Assembly (NCBI GenBank): GCA_904397835.1 | Contig: CAJFOV010000011.1 | Span: 1-40,049, forward strand | DNA: 40,049 nt | Source: Candidatus Aristotella avistercoris | GTDB lineage: Bacteria > Bacillota > Clostridia > Oscillospirales > Ruminococcaceae | Reading direction: 5' to 3' | Part shown: positions 9,496-18,096 of the stretch, piece by piece | Numbering within the stretch: position 1 is the stretch's first letter | How the letters are laid out: every line of letters starts with the position of its first letter | Translations under genes and position numbers: made by a program | Notes under the pieces: generated by a model | The model's database searches: none | Seen by the model: the letters and a program-made list of their open reading frames with translations, nothing else | What the model was told of the DNA's origin: nothing

Positions 9496-9516
9496 ACCAC
9501 AAAGGAAGTGTCCCAT

Positions 9517-9984
9517 TTGAAAGCAGTTATACAGCGTACCAAGTCCGCCAGTGTCACCATCGACGGGGAGGTGGTGGGCCAGATCGGCCAGGGTCTCTTG
9601 ATTCTGTTGGGGATCTGCCCGGCCGATACCCCCAGCCAGGCACAGTTTCTGGCAGAGAAGTTGGCCAACCTGCGTATCTTCCCCGATGAGGAGGGCAAGC
9701 TCAACCGCTCCCTATTGGAAGTGGAGGGGCAGGCCCTGGTGGTATCCAACTTCACCCTCTATGGCAACTGCCGCAAGGGGCGGCGTCCCTCCTTTGTGGG
9801 GGCGGCCCGGCCGGAGGTTGCCATCCCCCTCTATGAGCAGTTTATGGAAAACCTGAAGCAAGCAGGAGTGCAAAAGGTAGATCACGGGGAGTTTGGCGCC
9901 GATATGCAGGTGTCCCTGGTCAACGACGGGCCCGTCACCCTGGTGGTGGACACAGACGAGATTATGCCCCAACACAGCAAATAG
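9517..9984 (+). CDS. dtd: D-aminoacyl-tRNA deacylase Dtd
   Basis: Hydrolyses D-amino acids wrongly attached to tRNA. The 155-aa product starts [16 protein letters not shown] like other Dtd proteins, has the catalytic-pocket motif SNFTLYG at residues 77-83 (usually SQFTLYG, here Gln to Asn) and the cross-subunit GPVT motif at 138-141. The start is a TTG at 9517, 10 nt after AAAGGAA; no ATG is available near the conserved N-terminus. The rel-dtd pairing is widespread in Firmicutes. Confidence 0.93.
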   Translation: MKAVIQRTKSASVTIDGEVVGQIGQGLLILLGICPADTPSQAQFLAEKLANLRIFPDEEGKLNRSLLEVEGQALVVSNFTLYGNCRKGRRPSFVGAARPEVAIPLYEQFMENLKQAGVQKVDHGEFGADMQVSLVNDGPVTLVVDTDEIMPQHSK

Positions 9985-10044
9985 AAAAAACACGGCTCAT
10001 CCCATGGGGTGGGGCCATTGGAACATGAGAAAGGAGCTACAGCC

Positions 10045-10671
10045 ATGCTGCAAGTCAAACAAGTGCCCGTGGGCTATGCAGGGAGCAACTGCTACCTTGT
10101 GACCACCCAGGAGAAGAATGCCCTGGTGGTGGACCCCGGCGGCGAAATCGACAACATTGTCTCTGAGATCCAGCAGGAGGGGCTCACGCTCCGGTATATT
10201 CTGCTGACCCATGCCCACTATGACCACATTGGCGGGGTCAACGCCCTGGTGGAAACGTACCATCCCCAGGTGGTGCTGGGCCGGGAGGACGAAGACATGG
10301 CGCTGGACGCGCACCTGAACCTGTCTGCCCGGGGTAAATTGGTCAAGGGCTTCACCATCCAACCCACCGTACTGGTTCAGGAGGGGGACACGATCGCCCT
10401 GGATGAGCTGCGGATCAAAGTGATAGAGACCCCAGGCCACACAAAAGGTGGGGTCTGCTATGTGTGCGAGGACGTGATCTTCTCTGGAGATACCCTCTTC
10501 CGGGGGGACATCGGCCGCTGTGACCTGTATGGCGGCAATCTGGACACCATGATGAAGAGCCTGAAAAAGCTCAAGGACCTCCCTGGGGATTACAAGGTGC
10601 TGCCTGGCCACAGCTCCGCCACCACCTTGCAGCGGGAGCGGGAGTACAACCGCTACATGAAAAAGGTCTAA
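10045..10671 (+). CDS. Metallo-beta-lactamase-fold hydrolase, glyoxalase II-like
   Basis: A 208-aa metal-dependent hydrolase of the hydroxyacylglutathione-hydrolase-like MBL family. The metal-binding motif HAHYDH lies at residues 56-61; PGHT near 131, SGDTLF near 150, and the final PGHS near 190 supply the other ligands. The short length lacks the C-terminal helical domain of true glyoxalase II, so the substrate is uncertain. AAAGGAG at 10029-10035 precedes ATG 10045. In Clostridia this gene sits regularly between dtd and hemZ, as here. Confidence 0.87.
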   Translation: MLQVKQVPVGYAGSNCYLVTTQEKNALVVDPGGEIDNIVSEIQQEGLTLRYILLTHAHYDHIGGVNALVETYHPQVVLGREDEDMALDAHLNLSARGKLVKGFTIQPTVLVQEGDTIALDELRIKVIETPGHTKGGVCYVCEDVIFSGDTLFRGDIGRCDLYGGNLDTMMKSLKKLKDLPGDYKVLPGHSSATTLQREREYNRYMKKV

Positions 10672-10692
10672 AAGCAGGAGAGGGGCACATCC

Positions 10693-12180
10693 ATGAAACT
10701 CATCAACACTGGCCACTCCTTCCACTATGAGATGGAGCGGCTGACCATCATGTTTTTTCCCGGGGAATCGGTTCAGGTGGACCGGCCGGTGGAGCCGGGG
10801 GAGGACCTGGCGGAGACCGTTCTCTCCCGGGAGGGGGAGATTGCCCACCTTCTGGTGCGCTGCTTCCGGCAGGGACAGTGGCTGCAGCGAGGGGAGGATG
10901 TCCCGCTCACCGGTGTCCCCGATGAGGAGAAGGAGCTGGAGCGCCGGATGGCGGTGCTCCTCTACCGGCTGTTGGAGGAGGTCACCGGTATTCACCCGGC
11001 CTGGGGGATCCTCACCGGTATCCGGCCCATCAAGCTGTTCCGCAGCCTGCTGGACCGGGGAATGACCTTGGAGCAGGTCCAGGAGCGGTTCCGCCAGGAT
11101 CTGCTGGTGGATGAGAGCCGGGTCCGGCTGGCCACCTGGACCGAGGGGAACGAGAGTAAGATTTTGAACCTCTCCACCCCCAAGAGCTACAGCCTGTATG
11201 TCTCTATCCCCTTCTGCCCCAGCCGGTGCCGGTACTGCTCCTTTGTCTCCCACTCCATCGAGAAGGCCAAAAAGCTCATGCCCGAATATGTCAACAAGCT
11301 CTGTCAGGAGCTGCGGGTCACCGGGCAGATTGCCAGGGACCTGGGCCTGCGGTTGGAGACGGTCTATTTTGGCGGCGGAACCCCTACCACTCTGGATGAG
11401 GAGCAGCTGCGGCAGGTGACTGGGGAACTGGCCCAGGCCTTTGACCTGAGCCAGATCCGGGAATATACCATCGAGGCCGGCCGACCGGACACCCTGAACC
11501 GGGAAAAATTCCGCATCATGAAGCAGGCGGGAGTCACCCGCATCAGCATCAACCCCCAGACCCTCAACGACAGCGTGCTCCAGGCCATTGGCCGGCGCCA
11601 CACCGCCCAGGAGACCATTGACTCCTTCCGCCTGGCCCGGGAGGAGGGAATGGATAACATCAATATGGATCTGATCGCCGGCCTGCCCACGGACACCCTG
11701 GAGAGCTTCCAGCGCACCATAGAGGGGGTTCTGGCCCTGGGACCGGAGAACGTGACGGTGCACACCTTGTCGGTCAAACGCTCCTCCCACATGGGGCAGG
11801 AGGGTGCCAAGGCCTATGAGACCATGTGCCTGGTGGACGGCATGGTGGCCTATGCCCAGAAGCGCCTGACCCAGGAGGGGTACGAGCCCTACTACCTCTA
11901 CCGGCAGAAGAACACCATGGACAACTTGGAGAACACCGGCTTCTGCAAGCCTGGCTATCCCGGCTATTACAACGTCTACATCATGGATGAGACCCACTCT
12001 ATCTTCTCCGTGGGGGCGGGAGGTGTCACCAAACTGCGGGATCCGGTGACCGACCAGATCCAGCGCATATTTAACTACAAGTATCCATATGAATACATCA
12101 GCAGGTATGACCAAATTCTGGACCGGAAGGAGCAGGTGAGGACCTTCTATGAGCAGCATTGGGGGAGCTTTTCCGAATAA
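10693..12180 (+). CDS. hemZ: Coproporphyrinogen dehydrogenase-like radical SAM protein HemZ
   Basis: Oxygen-independent coproporphyrinogen III oxidase-like radical SAM enzyme, 495 aa. An N-terminal ~160-residue domain specific to HemZ precedes the radical SAM core. The cluster motif is CX3CX2C at residues 175, 179 and 182 (FCPSRCRYCSF), followed by YFGGGTPTTL, the GRPDTL stretch and a HemN-like C-terminal part. Whether it makes haem is uncertain, since anaerobes often carry hemZ without a complete haem pathway. GGAGAGG precedes the ATG. Its 3' end overlaps the next gene by 32 nt. Confidence 0.9.
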   Translation: MKLINTGHSFHYEMERLTIMFFPGESVQVDRPVEPGEDLAETVLSREGEIAHLLVRCFRQGQWLQRGEDVPLTGVPDEEKELERRMAVLLYRLLEEVTGIHPAWGILTGIRPIKLFRSLLDRGMTLEQVQERFRQDLLVDESRVRLATWTEGNESKILNLSTPKSYSLYVSIPFCPSRCRYCSFVSHSIEKAKKLMPEYVNKLCQELRVTGQIARDLGLRLETVYFGGGTPTTLDEEQLRQVTGELAQAFDLSQIREYTIEAGRPDTLNREKFRIMKQAGVTRISINPQTLNDSVLQAIGRRHTAQETIDSFRLAREEGMDNINMDLIAGLPTDTLESFQRTIEGVLALGPENVTVHTLSVKRSSHMGQEGAKAYETMCLVDGMVAYAQKRLTQEGYEPYYLYRQKNTMDNLENTGFCKPGYPGYYNVYIMDETHSIFSVGAGGVTKLRDPVTDQIQRIFNYKYPYEYISRYDQILDRKEQVRTFYEQHWGSFSE

Positions 12181-13099
12181 TCGCGTGTCCCTCGCCTGGA
12201 TCAATGACCTGGCCAAAACCGCTCCGGAGGAGCTGGTGAGTTGCTCTGAGGCCCAGTTTGAGGGCCAGCTGGATCAGGTGGTCGGCCATTTGAACCAGCT
12301 GGATCCCACACCCCAGGTGGTGGCCCTGGCGGGGCCCTCCTCCTCCGGCAAGACCACCTGCGCCCACAAGCTGTGTAGCCGGCTGACCAGGCGGGGAATC
12401 CCCTGCCAGCGCATCTCACTGGATGATTTTTATCTGGGGGATGGCCGCTACCCCCTGCGGGCGGACGGCAGTGCGGATGTGGAGTCCATTGAGAGCCTGG
12501 ATCTGGCGGCCTTTCACCGGTGTATGGTAGAACTACTTGAGACGGGAAGCACCCTGCTGCCTGTCTTTGACTTTGTGGCGCGGCAGCCTGCGGCCCAGGG
12601 CCGTCTCTGCCGCCTACCTCCCAACGGGATCGTGGTGGTGGAGGGGCTGCATGCCTTGAATCCCCGTCTGGCGGAAGCCATTCCGCCGGAGCGCCTCTAC
12701 CGGCTCTTTGTCCATGTAGGCACCACTTTTTTTGCGGAGGGAGTCCCCGCCCTTCTGCCAGAGGAGGATCGGCTGATCCGCCGGCTGGTGCGGGATTTCC
12801 ACCACCGCAACCACGGTGCGGCGTACACATTACAGGTTTGGTCCCATGTGATGGAGGGGGAATGGGTCAACATTGAGCCCTTCCGTTCCCTGGCGGACGG
12901 AGAGGTGGACTCCACCCTCTGGTATGAGCCCTGTGTCCTCCACCATTTTCTGGGGCCGATTGTGGCAGGAATGGATCGGAGCAGCCCCCTTTGGCCCCGG
13001 ATGGTGGCTCTGTGGCAGGCGCTGGAACGCTTTGATGACCTGCCCAAGGAGATTGTGCCGCAGCACTCCCTGCTGCAGGAATTTGTGAGCCCTGTATAA
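12149..13099 (+). CDS. Uridine kinase-like / phosphoribulokinase-family protein
   Basis: P-loop kinase of the uridine kinase/phosphoribulokinase superfamily, 316 aa. A ~50-residue N-terminal region leads to Walker A GPSSSGKT at residues 62-69, then SLDDFYLG (the DDFY motif of uridine kinases, near 92-98) and the strand VVVEGLHALN near 160. A helical C-terminal part follows. Clostridial nucleoside kinases of this kind lack the N-terminal TGS domain of the longer versions, as here. The proposed start overlaps the hemZ end, with AGGTGAGGA 7 nt before it; a later start is possible because the first ~45 residues are weakly conserved in kind. Confidence 0.82.
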   Translation: MSSIGGAFPNNRVSLAWINDLAKTAPEELVSCSEAQFEGQLDQVVGHLNQLDPTPQVVALAGPSSSGKTTCAHKLCSRLTRRGIPCQRISLDDFYLGDGRYPLRADGSADVESIESLDLAAFHRCMVELLETGSTLLPVFDFVARQPAAQGRLCRLPPNGIVVVEGLHALNPRLAEAIPPERLYRLFVHVGTTFFAEGVPALLPEEDRLIRRLVRDFHHRNHGAAYTLQVWSHVMEGEWVNIEPFRSLADGEVDSTLWYEPCVLHHFLGPIVAGMDRSSPLWPRMVALWQALERFDDLPKEIVPQHSLLQEFVSPV

Positions 13100-13129
13100 G
13101 GCCGCCGGATAGAAAAGAAACGGAATCCC

Positions 13130-13168
13130 AAGGTGAGCAGCAATTGTAAGAGACTGTTCACCTTTTTT
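13130..13168 (+). terminator. Intrinsic terminator of the rel-hemZ-kinase transcript
   Basis: An 11-bp stem with one G-T wobble (13130-13140 with 13154-13164), followed by TTTTTT. Confidence 0.8.
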
Positions 13169-13170
13169 AG

Positions 13171-13199
13171 TTGAATTTACCTGCTAGAGCGGCTATAAT
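13171..13199 (+). promoter_or_regulatory. Sigma-A promoter of the zinc-ribbon gene
   Basis: TTGAAT at 13171-13176, a 17-bp spacer and a perfect TATAAT at 13194-13199, directly after the preceding terminator and about 60 nt before the start codon. Confidence 0.85.
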
Positions 13200-13260
13200 T
13201 GTAACGTTATACTGGATATCTATGCATGCCGTGACGGCTGCAGGAGAGGAGAGGGGAACT

Positions 13261-13731
13261 ATGGACCGTTGGAATGACTGGAAGGTGCGCATCAAAGGCG
13301 CCGTCTCTACTGCCAGCAAAAAGACCGGCGAGGTGGTGGAGGTGCAGAAACTGCGTCTGCAGATCACCCGGATCAACAGTGAAATTGAAAAGGCCTATGC
13401 AAAGCTTGGCGGCCTGGTCTATCAGATGTACAAGGCAGGCAGTGAGAATGAAGAGATCGTCTCCGACCTGGTGGGGGAGATCGACGGCCTGTTGGCACAG
13501 GCCCAGGAACTGCAGGAGAAGATTCAGTTTGCCAAAGGCAACAACAAGCGCTGCAGCCACTGCGGCGCTCTCTGTGGGGAGGAGAGCCGCTTTTGCCCCC
13601 GCTGTGGACATCCACTGAAGCAGCCGGAGGCGCCACAGCAGGAGGATGATGAGATCATTGTTATGCTCCCCAGCCTGAAGAAGGAAGCAGAGGAGGAGAC
13701 CACCTCCAAGGACCCGTCCGCTGCGGAATAG
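13261..13731 (+). CDS. Coiled-coil zinc-ribbon protein of unknown function
   Basis: A 156-aa soluble protein. Residues ~5-95 are a long charged helix (coiled-coil-like) without a membrane segment. A zinc ribbon follows with CX2C-X10-CX2C: Cys98, Cys101, Cys112, Cys115 (plus Cys105). An acidic, low-complexity tail ends the protein (EDDEIIVM, EEETTSKDPSAAE). Similar small helix plus zinc-ribbon proteins are common and uncharacterised in Clostridia. The start is ATG 13261 with a GGAGAGGAGAGG ribosome site; it has its own good promoter. No enzymatic motif is visible. Confidence 0.82.
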   Translation: MDRWNDWKVRIKGAVSTASKKTGEVVEVQKLRLQITRINSEIEKAYAKLGGLVYQMYKAGSENEEIVSDLVGEIDGLLAQAQELQEKIQFAKGNNKRCSHCGALCGEESRFCPRCGHPLKQPEAPQQEDDEIIVMLPSLKKEAEEETTSKDPSAAE

Positions 13732-13812
13732 TTTTTCCGTCCCGTGGGTGTCACCGGCGCCCACAGAATCACTTCACCGGGCTCCTCTGGTGCACGCCAA
13801 GCTGGAACCCCC

Positions 13813-13837
13813 AGAATCATCCCGCATGTGATTCTTT
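13813..13837 (+). terminator. Weak terminator-like hairpin before yabM
   Basis: A 7-bp AGAATCA/TGATTCT stem followed by only TT. It may be partial termination or an mRNA hairpin in front of the yabM-like gene. Confidence 0.35.
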
Positions 13838-13864
13838 ACGTGCCATGGAAGGGGAAGTTGTCCA

Positions 13865-15610
13865 TTGAGTAAGAAAACCAAACAGACATTTTTGCAGGGG
13901 GCCATGGTGTTGGCCATTGCCACCATGTTGGTCAAGGTCATTGGCGCCGTCTTTAAAATCCCCCTGGATCACATTTTGCACTCCACTGGCATGGGGTATT
14001 TCAGCGCTGCCTACAGCATCTTTACCCCGCTGAATTCTCTGGCGATTGCCGGGTTCCCGGTGGCTGTATCAAAAATGGTGTCTGAAAGCGTTGCCAGAGG
14101 CCGCTACCGGGATGTGCGGCGCATTCGCAAAATTTCCTCCCGGCTTTTCTTTATCACTGGCCTGTGCGGCTTTGCCATCATGTTCTTTGGAGCAAGGCTG
14201 CTGGTGGAGCTCATCAACAACCCGGGCTCCTACTGGTCGGTGCTGGCACTTGCCCCCGCCATCTTTTTTTGCTGCATCATGTCCTCTATCCGGGGCTACT
14301 ACCAGGGGTTGAGCAACATGGTGCCCACGGCCACAAGCCAGGTGGTGGAAGCTGTGGCAAAATTGGGAGCGGGGTTGGCCCTGGCCTATTTTGCCATGGA
14401 TTACGCCCAGCGGCAGTACGCTGAGACAGGCAGCATCTTTGGACAGGTGTGCGCCACAGCGGAGGAGGCCCAGGTGGTCACCTATCAGTTGGGGTCTGCA
14501 GGAGCCATCCTAGGTATCACCATCAGCACCTTTTGCGGGGCGGCTTTTCTAGTGTTGCGTCACCGTCTGAAGGGGGACGGCATCACCCGTGAGGAGTTGC
14601 GTGCCGCGCCGGAGCCAAAGAGCAACCGGCAGATTTTGCGCCGCATGGTGGCCCTGGCCATCCCTGTGTGCCTGGGTTCCCTGGCGGTCAATCTCTCTTC
14701 CCTGGTGGATACCACTACCATCTTGGGCCGGCTGGAGGCGGCCATCGAAAGTAATGGGGCCTATTTTCAAAGCACCTATGCGGACCTGCTCAACGAGGGT
14801 GGGGTCCTCTATGAGAACCTGGCCACCAGCCTGTTTGGTATCTATTCCGGCAAGGCGGTAACCATCTTTAACCTGGTCCCGGCCTTCTGCTCCACCCTGG
14901 GGGTGAGTGCAATCCCCTCAGTGGCGGCAGCCTGGGCTCTGAAGAACCGCAGGGACATCCGCCGTAGTGTGGAGTCGGTTATGCGGGTCACCTCCATGAT
15001 CGCTATGCCCGCAGGAATTGGACTATGCGTCCTGGCGGAGCCCGTGCTCACCCTCCTCTATGGCAGCAACGCCCAGGAGGTGGCCGTCTGTGTGCCCCTC
15101 ATGCAGGTGATGGGCATCGCCTCCATCTTTGCGGCAACGGTGGCCCCTCTCAACAGCACATTGCAGGCGGTGGGCCGGGTGGATGTGCCGGTGAAGCTCA
15201 TGGTCATCGCAGGGGTCATTAAGTTTGTGCTCAACTACATCTTTGTGGGCATGCCCCAGATTAACATTCACGCTGCGCCCTACTCCACTTTGATCTGTTA
15301 CCTGGTGGCGGTGGTGCTGGGTATGGTCATTTTACGGCACACGGTGCAGGTGCGCTTGAATTTTACCAGCATGTTCCTCAAACCCTTGATTGCCTCCCTC
15401 TTCTGCGGAGTCACAGCATGGCTCTCCTACAGCCTGCTCAGCAGATTCATCCAAAGCAGACTGGTGGTTTTTGGTGCCATTGTACTGGCAGCGCTGGTCT
15501 ACGCTGTTGTGTTGTTGCTGATCCGAGGCGTGGCCAAAAACGACGTTTTGATGCTGCCAAAGGGAGAAAAAATCGCTAAAATACTTGAAAAACATTCGCT
15601 TTTAGGGTAA
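13865..15610 (+). CDS. YabM/SpoVB-like polysaccharide flippase (MOP family)
   Basis: Polytopic membrane protein of 581 aa with about 14 hydrophobic segments, starting KQTFLQGAMVLAIATMLVKVIGAVFKIPL, the usual opening of SpoVB/YabM-type MOP exporters related to MurJ and Wzx. Such proteins flip lipid-linked sugars for wall, spore cortex or capsule. The start is TTG 13865 behind GGAAGGGGAAG; no ATG is better placed. Together with mazG and rqcP downstream it reproduces the Bacillus yabM-yabN-yabO order, which supports the YabM assignment over SpoVB itself. Confidence 0.87.
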   Translation: MSKKTKQTFLQGAMVLAIATMLVKVIGAVFKIPLDHILHSTGMGYFSAAYSIFTPLNSLAIAGFPVAVSKMVSESVARGRYRDVRRIRKISSRLFFITGLCGFAIMFFGARLLVELINNPGSYWSVLALAPAIFFCCIMSSIRGYYQGLSNMVPTATSQVVEAVAKLGAGLALAYFAMDYAQRQYAETGSIFGQVCATAEEAQVVTYQLGSAGAILGITISTFCGAAFLVLRHRLKGDGITREELRAAPEPKSNRQILRRMVALAIPVCLGSLAVNLSSLVDTTTILGRLEAAIESNGAYFQSTYADLLNEGGVLYENLATSLFGIYSGKAVTIFNLVPAFCSTLGVSAIPSVAAAWALKNRRDIRRSVESVMRVTSMIAMPAGIGLCVLAEPVLTLLYGSNAQEVAVCVPLMQVMGIASIFAATVAPLNSTLQAVGRVDVPVKLMVIAGVIKFVLNYIFVGMPQINIHAAPYSTLICYLVAVVLGMVILRHTVQVRLNFTSMFLKPLIASLFCGVTAWLSYSLLSRFIQSRLVVFGAIVLAALVYAVVLLLIRGVAKNDVLMLPKGEKIAKILEKHSLLG

Positions 15611-15682
15611 TATTAGTAATGCTTGGTCCAAAAGAGACTGGCCTGTTCAATTGTCACAAAGGCCCATCTGAAAAGGAAAGAG

Positions 15683-16510
15683 ATGGATATGACCAATCAG
15701 TTTGTCAAAAAAGACCGGTATGAGATGCAGGATCTTCTGCAGATCATGGCCCTGCTGCGGGGAGAGGGCGGCTGCCCTTGGGATCAAAAGCAGACCCACG
15801 AGAGCATCCGCAACAACTTTCTGGAGGAGACCTATGAGGCCCTGGAGGCCATCGACGCCAAGGATCCCGCCATGCTGCGGGAGGAGTTGGGCGACGTGCT
15901 TCTGCAGGTGGTGTTCCACGCCCAGATGGAGCAGGAGGCCGGGCATTTTGATTTTGGCGACGTGTGCAATGAGATCTGCCAGAAGCTGATTGTGCGCCAT
16001 CCCCACATCTTTGCGGATGTTGTGGCCCAGACCTCTGAGGAGGTTCTGACCAATTGGGACCAGATTAAAATGCAGACCAAGGGCCAGAAGGCCGCTTCGG
16101 AGACGTTGGAAAGCGTTCCAAAGATTTTACCCGCGTTGATGCGCGCCGCCAAGGTGCAGTCCCGCGCAGGAAAGGCCGGGTTTGATTACCCGGATCTGGA
16201 CTGGGCATTCCGAGATCTGCAGAGCGAGGTGGAGGAACTGCGGGAGGGAATTGCCTGCCAGAACAGGGAAAATTGCGACGAGGAGCTGGGCGACCTGCTG
16301 TTTGCCGCTGTCAATGTCTCTCGCTTTTTAAAGCTGGATGCGGAGGAGAGCCTCTCTAAGGCCTGCAACAAATTTATCCGGCGCTTTACCCAGGTAGAAC
16401 GGCTGGCGCAGCAACGTGGTGTAGATATGAAGTCCGCCTCCCTTCAGGAGTTGGACGGCCTTTGGAAAGAGGCAAAACAGACAGAAAGAGCGTCTGGCGT
16501 TGATTTTTAG
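15683..16510 (+). CDS. mazG: MazG-type nucleoside triphosphate pyrophosphohydrolase (YabN-like)
   Basis: Hydrolyses (d)NTPs to monophosphates, a house-cleaning enzyme. Two MazG domains: the first has [23 protein letters not shown] and [15 protein letters not shown], carrying the metal-binding EExxE...ExxD; the second has [10 protein letters not shown] and [15 protein letters not shown]. The N-terminal methyltransferase domain of Bacillus YabN is absent (275 aa instead of ~490). Start: ATG 15683, or ATG 15689 two codons on; AAGGAAAG at 15674-15681 serves either. The position between yabM-like and rqcP is conserved. Confidence 0.92.
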   Translation: MDMTNQFVKKDRYEMQDLLQIMALLRGEGGCPWDQKQTHESIRNNFLEETYEALEAIDAKDPAMLREELGDVLLQVVFHAQMEQEAGHFDFGDVCNEICQKLIVRHPHIFADVVAQTSEEVLTNWDQIKMQTKGQKAASETLESVPKILPALMRAAKVQSRAGKAGFDYPDLDWAFRDLQSEVEELREGIACQNRENCDEELGDLLFAAVNVSRFLKLDAEESLSKACNKFIRRFTQVERLAQQRGVDMKSASLQELDGLWKEAKQTERASGVDF

Positions 16511-16527
16511 AATTGGAGGAAGTAAGA

Positions 16528-16803
16528 ATGACAAAAGCTGAACTGATTGCAATGGTTGCACAAAAGACTGGTTTTTCCAAGAAGGAGAGCGAGAAGGCGC
16601 TGACCGCTGTGATCGATTCCATCACCGATGCGCTGGTCTCTGGCGATAAGGTCTCCCTGGTGGGCTTTGGCACCTTTGAGGTGAAGGAGCGCGCTGAGAG
16701 AAAGGGCGTCAACCCCCGCACCAAAGAGGAGATCACCATTGCCGCTTCCAAGCTCCCCGCTTTCAAAGCTGGCAAGGCTCTGAAGGACGCCGTTGCAAAA
16801 TAA
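16528..16803 (+). CDS. hup: HU family DNA-binding protein
   Basis: Nucleoid protein of 91 aa. It begins [27 protein letters not shown], the HU helical dimerisation part, then [24 protein letters not shown], which contains the beta arm and the DNA-intercalating RxxxNPxT-type tip (here KGVNPRT), and ends [21 protein letters not shown] precedes ATG 16528. It sits inside the otherwise conserved yabM-mazG-rqcP block and is followed by a terminator, so it may be the last gene of the first transcript. Confidence 0.96.
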   Translation: MTKAELIAMVAQKTGFSKKESEKALTAVIDSITDALVSGDKVSLVGFGTFEVKERAERKGVNPRTKEEITIAASKLPAFKAGKALKDAVAK

Positions 16804-16814
16804 GCAAGGATTGG

Positions 16815-16846
16815 AAAAGCCGGCAGGATGCCGGCTTTTTGTTTTG
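16815..16846 (+). terminator. Intrinsic terminator after hup
   Basis: A perfect 11-bp stem AAAAGCCGGCA/TGCCGGCTTTT with loop GGA, followed by a T-rich tail. Confidence 0.9.
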
Positions 16847-17014
16847 ATGGGGCGTCAGAGTTCCTGGCCTCGATCAAAAATGGATCAACATTTCCACTGG
16901 GGCAGAGGTGTCCTGATGTGGAGTCTGGCAGCAGGATGGTGAGCAACTGGTGCCGTCATATCTGTGAATCCGCTGGTCAAAGACTGGTGGGGTCGCATAG
17001 AAGGAGCGATTGTA

Positions 17015-17260
17015 TTGCGTTTGGACAAATATCTTAAGGTCAGCCGGCTCATCAAGCGCCGCACAGTGGCCAATGAGGCCTGTGATGCAGGGCGTGTTCT
17101 GGTCAACGGCAAGGTGGCCCGTGCCTCCTATGATGTCAAGGAGCAGGACATCATTGAAATCAACTTGGGCAGCCGCCCCCTGAAGGTACGGGTGCTCAAG
17201 GTGAGTGAGTATGCCACCAAGGAGAGCGCCAGCGAGAACTATCAGGTGTTGGAAGGATAG
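17015..17260 (+). CDS. rqcP: S4-domain RNA-binding protein RqcP (YabO)
   Basis: An 81-aa S4-domain protein (RLDKYLKVSRLIKRRTVANEACDAGRVLVNGKVARASYDVKEQD), the hallmark of RqcP/Hsp15-type factors. In Firmicutes RqcP works with RqcH on stalled 50S subunits to add C-terminal alanine tails. The start is TTG 17015 with AAGGAG 8 nt upstream. Position after mazG matches yabO of Bacillus; the sporulation/division genes yabP, yabQ and divIC that follow there are replaced here by a convergent XRE gene. Confidence 0.9.
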   Translation: MRLDKYLKVSRLIKRRTVANEACDAGRVLVNGKVARASYDVKEQDIIEINLGSRPLKVRVLKVSEYATKESASENYQVLEG

Positions 17261-17295
17261 GGTTCGCCGAGCTGCTCAAAAGAGCATATTTTTAG

Positions 17296-17335
17296 CAAAT
17301 GGGATGGGCCTTAGACGTGAGGCCCATCCCATTTG
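17296..17335. terminator. Bidirectional hairpin between rqcP and the XRE gene
   Basis: A near-perfect 17-bp inverted repeat lies between the convergent genes and includes the stop codon of the minus-strand gene. Neither side has a clean T-tract, so it is a likely but not classic bidirectional terminator. Confidence 0.6.
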
Positions 17336-17859
17336 TTCGGAGATTCTTGTGCAGCCCCTCTGTGGAGCAGGCGCAATTTTGTTTGAAGAAGTCGGGTGGC
17401 AAACCGGCTGGTGAAAAGTGTTCCTAAGAGCAGCATGCCACAGGCCAGGCCTAGTCCAAAGCTGCCGATCTCCTCATAGGGGGACTGGTGAGCAAGGCCA
17501 AGAGCCAGAACCACACCGTAGAACAGGGCGCCTACGGTCCCCAGGAGGAATAGGAGGTGCAGCCTTTGAGTCCATTCCATCCGCTTTGTGTTGGTATAAT
17601 CTGTAATTTGCTCCATGGTTTGTGCTGGATCTTTGTCCATCGGTGTTTCACTCCTTTTACCAGTTAAGATTTCTTCCAAGGTCACCTCATAGTATCCTGC
17701 AAGAGCAAGGAGCAGATCAAAGTCTGGCAGATTGTTGCCATTTTCCCACCGGCTGACGGTGCGGTTGGATACCCCCAGGCGCTCTGCCAGCTGCTCCTGG
17801 GTACATCCCCTCCCTTTGCGCAGGTCCTTGAGAAAAGAACCGATTTTTTTCTGATCCAC
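17311..17859 (-). CDS. XRE-family regulator with C-terminal membrane segments
   Basis: A 182-aa protein. Residues 5-65 are a Cro/C1-type helix-turn-helix (IGSFLKDLRKGRGCTQEQLAERLGVSNRTVSRWENGNNLPD). The C-terminal half has two hydrophobic segments (LHLLFLLGTVGALFYGVVLALGL and GLACGMLLLGTLFTSRF), so the regulator is probably membrane-anchored. I use the GTG at 17859 because GAAAGGAG lies 8 nt before it; the ATG at 17865 is only 2 nt from that site. The target is unknown. It is convergent with rqcP and its stop codon falls in the shared hairpin. Confidence 0.8.
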   Translation of the reverse strand: MDQKKIGSFLKDLRKGRGCTQEQLAERLGVSNRTVSRWENGNNLPDFDLLLALAGYYEVTLEEILTGKRSETPMDKDPAQTMEQITDYTNTKRMEWTQRLHLLFLLGTVGALFYGVVLALGLAHQSPYEEIGSFGLGLACGMLLLGTLFTSRFATRLLQTKLRLLHRGAAQESPNKWDGPHV

Positions 17860-18023
17860 ATCCATCGCTCCTTTCAAGTTCATCATAACAGGTCCCACGG
17901 CAAAAGACCACGACACAAAGTGAGAATTTGCGGCTTTTCGGCCCCGCAGAAGAATTTTTACGGAAATGCGTACCGCCAGATCGCTGTTTTGCTTTCCCAG
18001 GAAGCCGCCAGGAGACTGGAGAC

Positions 18024-18056
18024 AAAAAGGACCGGCGGAAAATCCGCCGGTCCTTT
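18024..18056 (-). terminator. Intrinsic terminator after the ferredoxin-nitroreductase gene
   Basis: A perfect 14-bp stem (18026-18039 with 18043-18056), loop of 3, followed on the minus strand by TTTTT. It lies about 40 nt after the stop codon. Confidence 0.88.
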
Positions 18057-18096
18057 CATTTCTGTTTATGTGGGCCAGCTGTTGCTGTAGGCTTTA

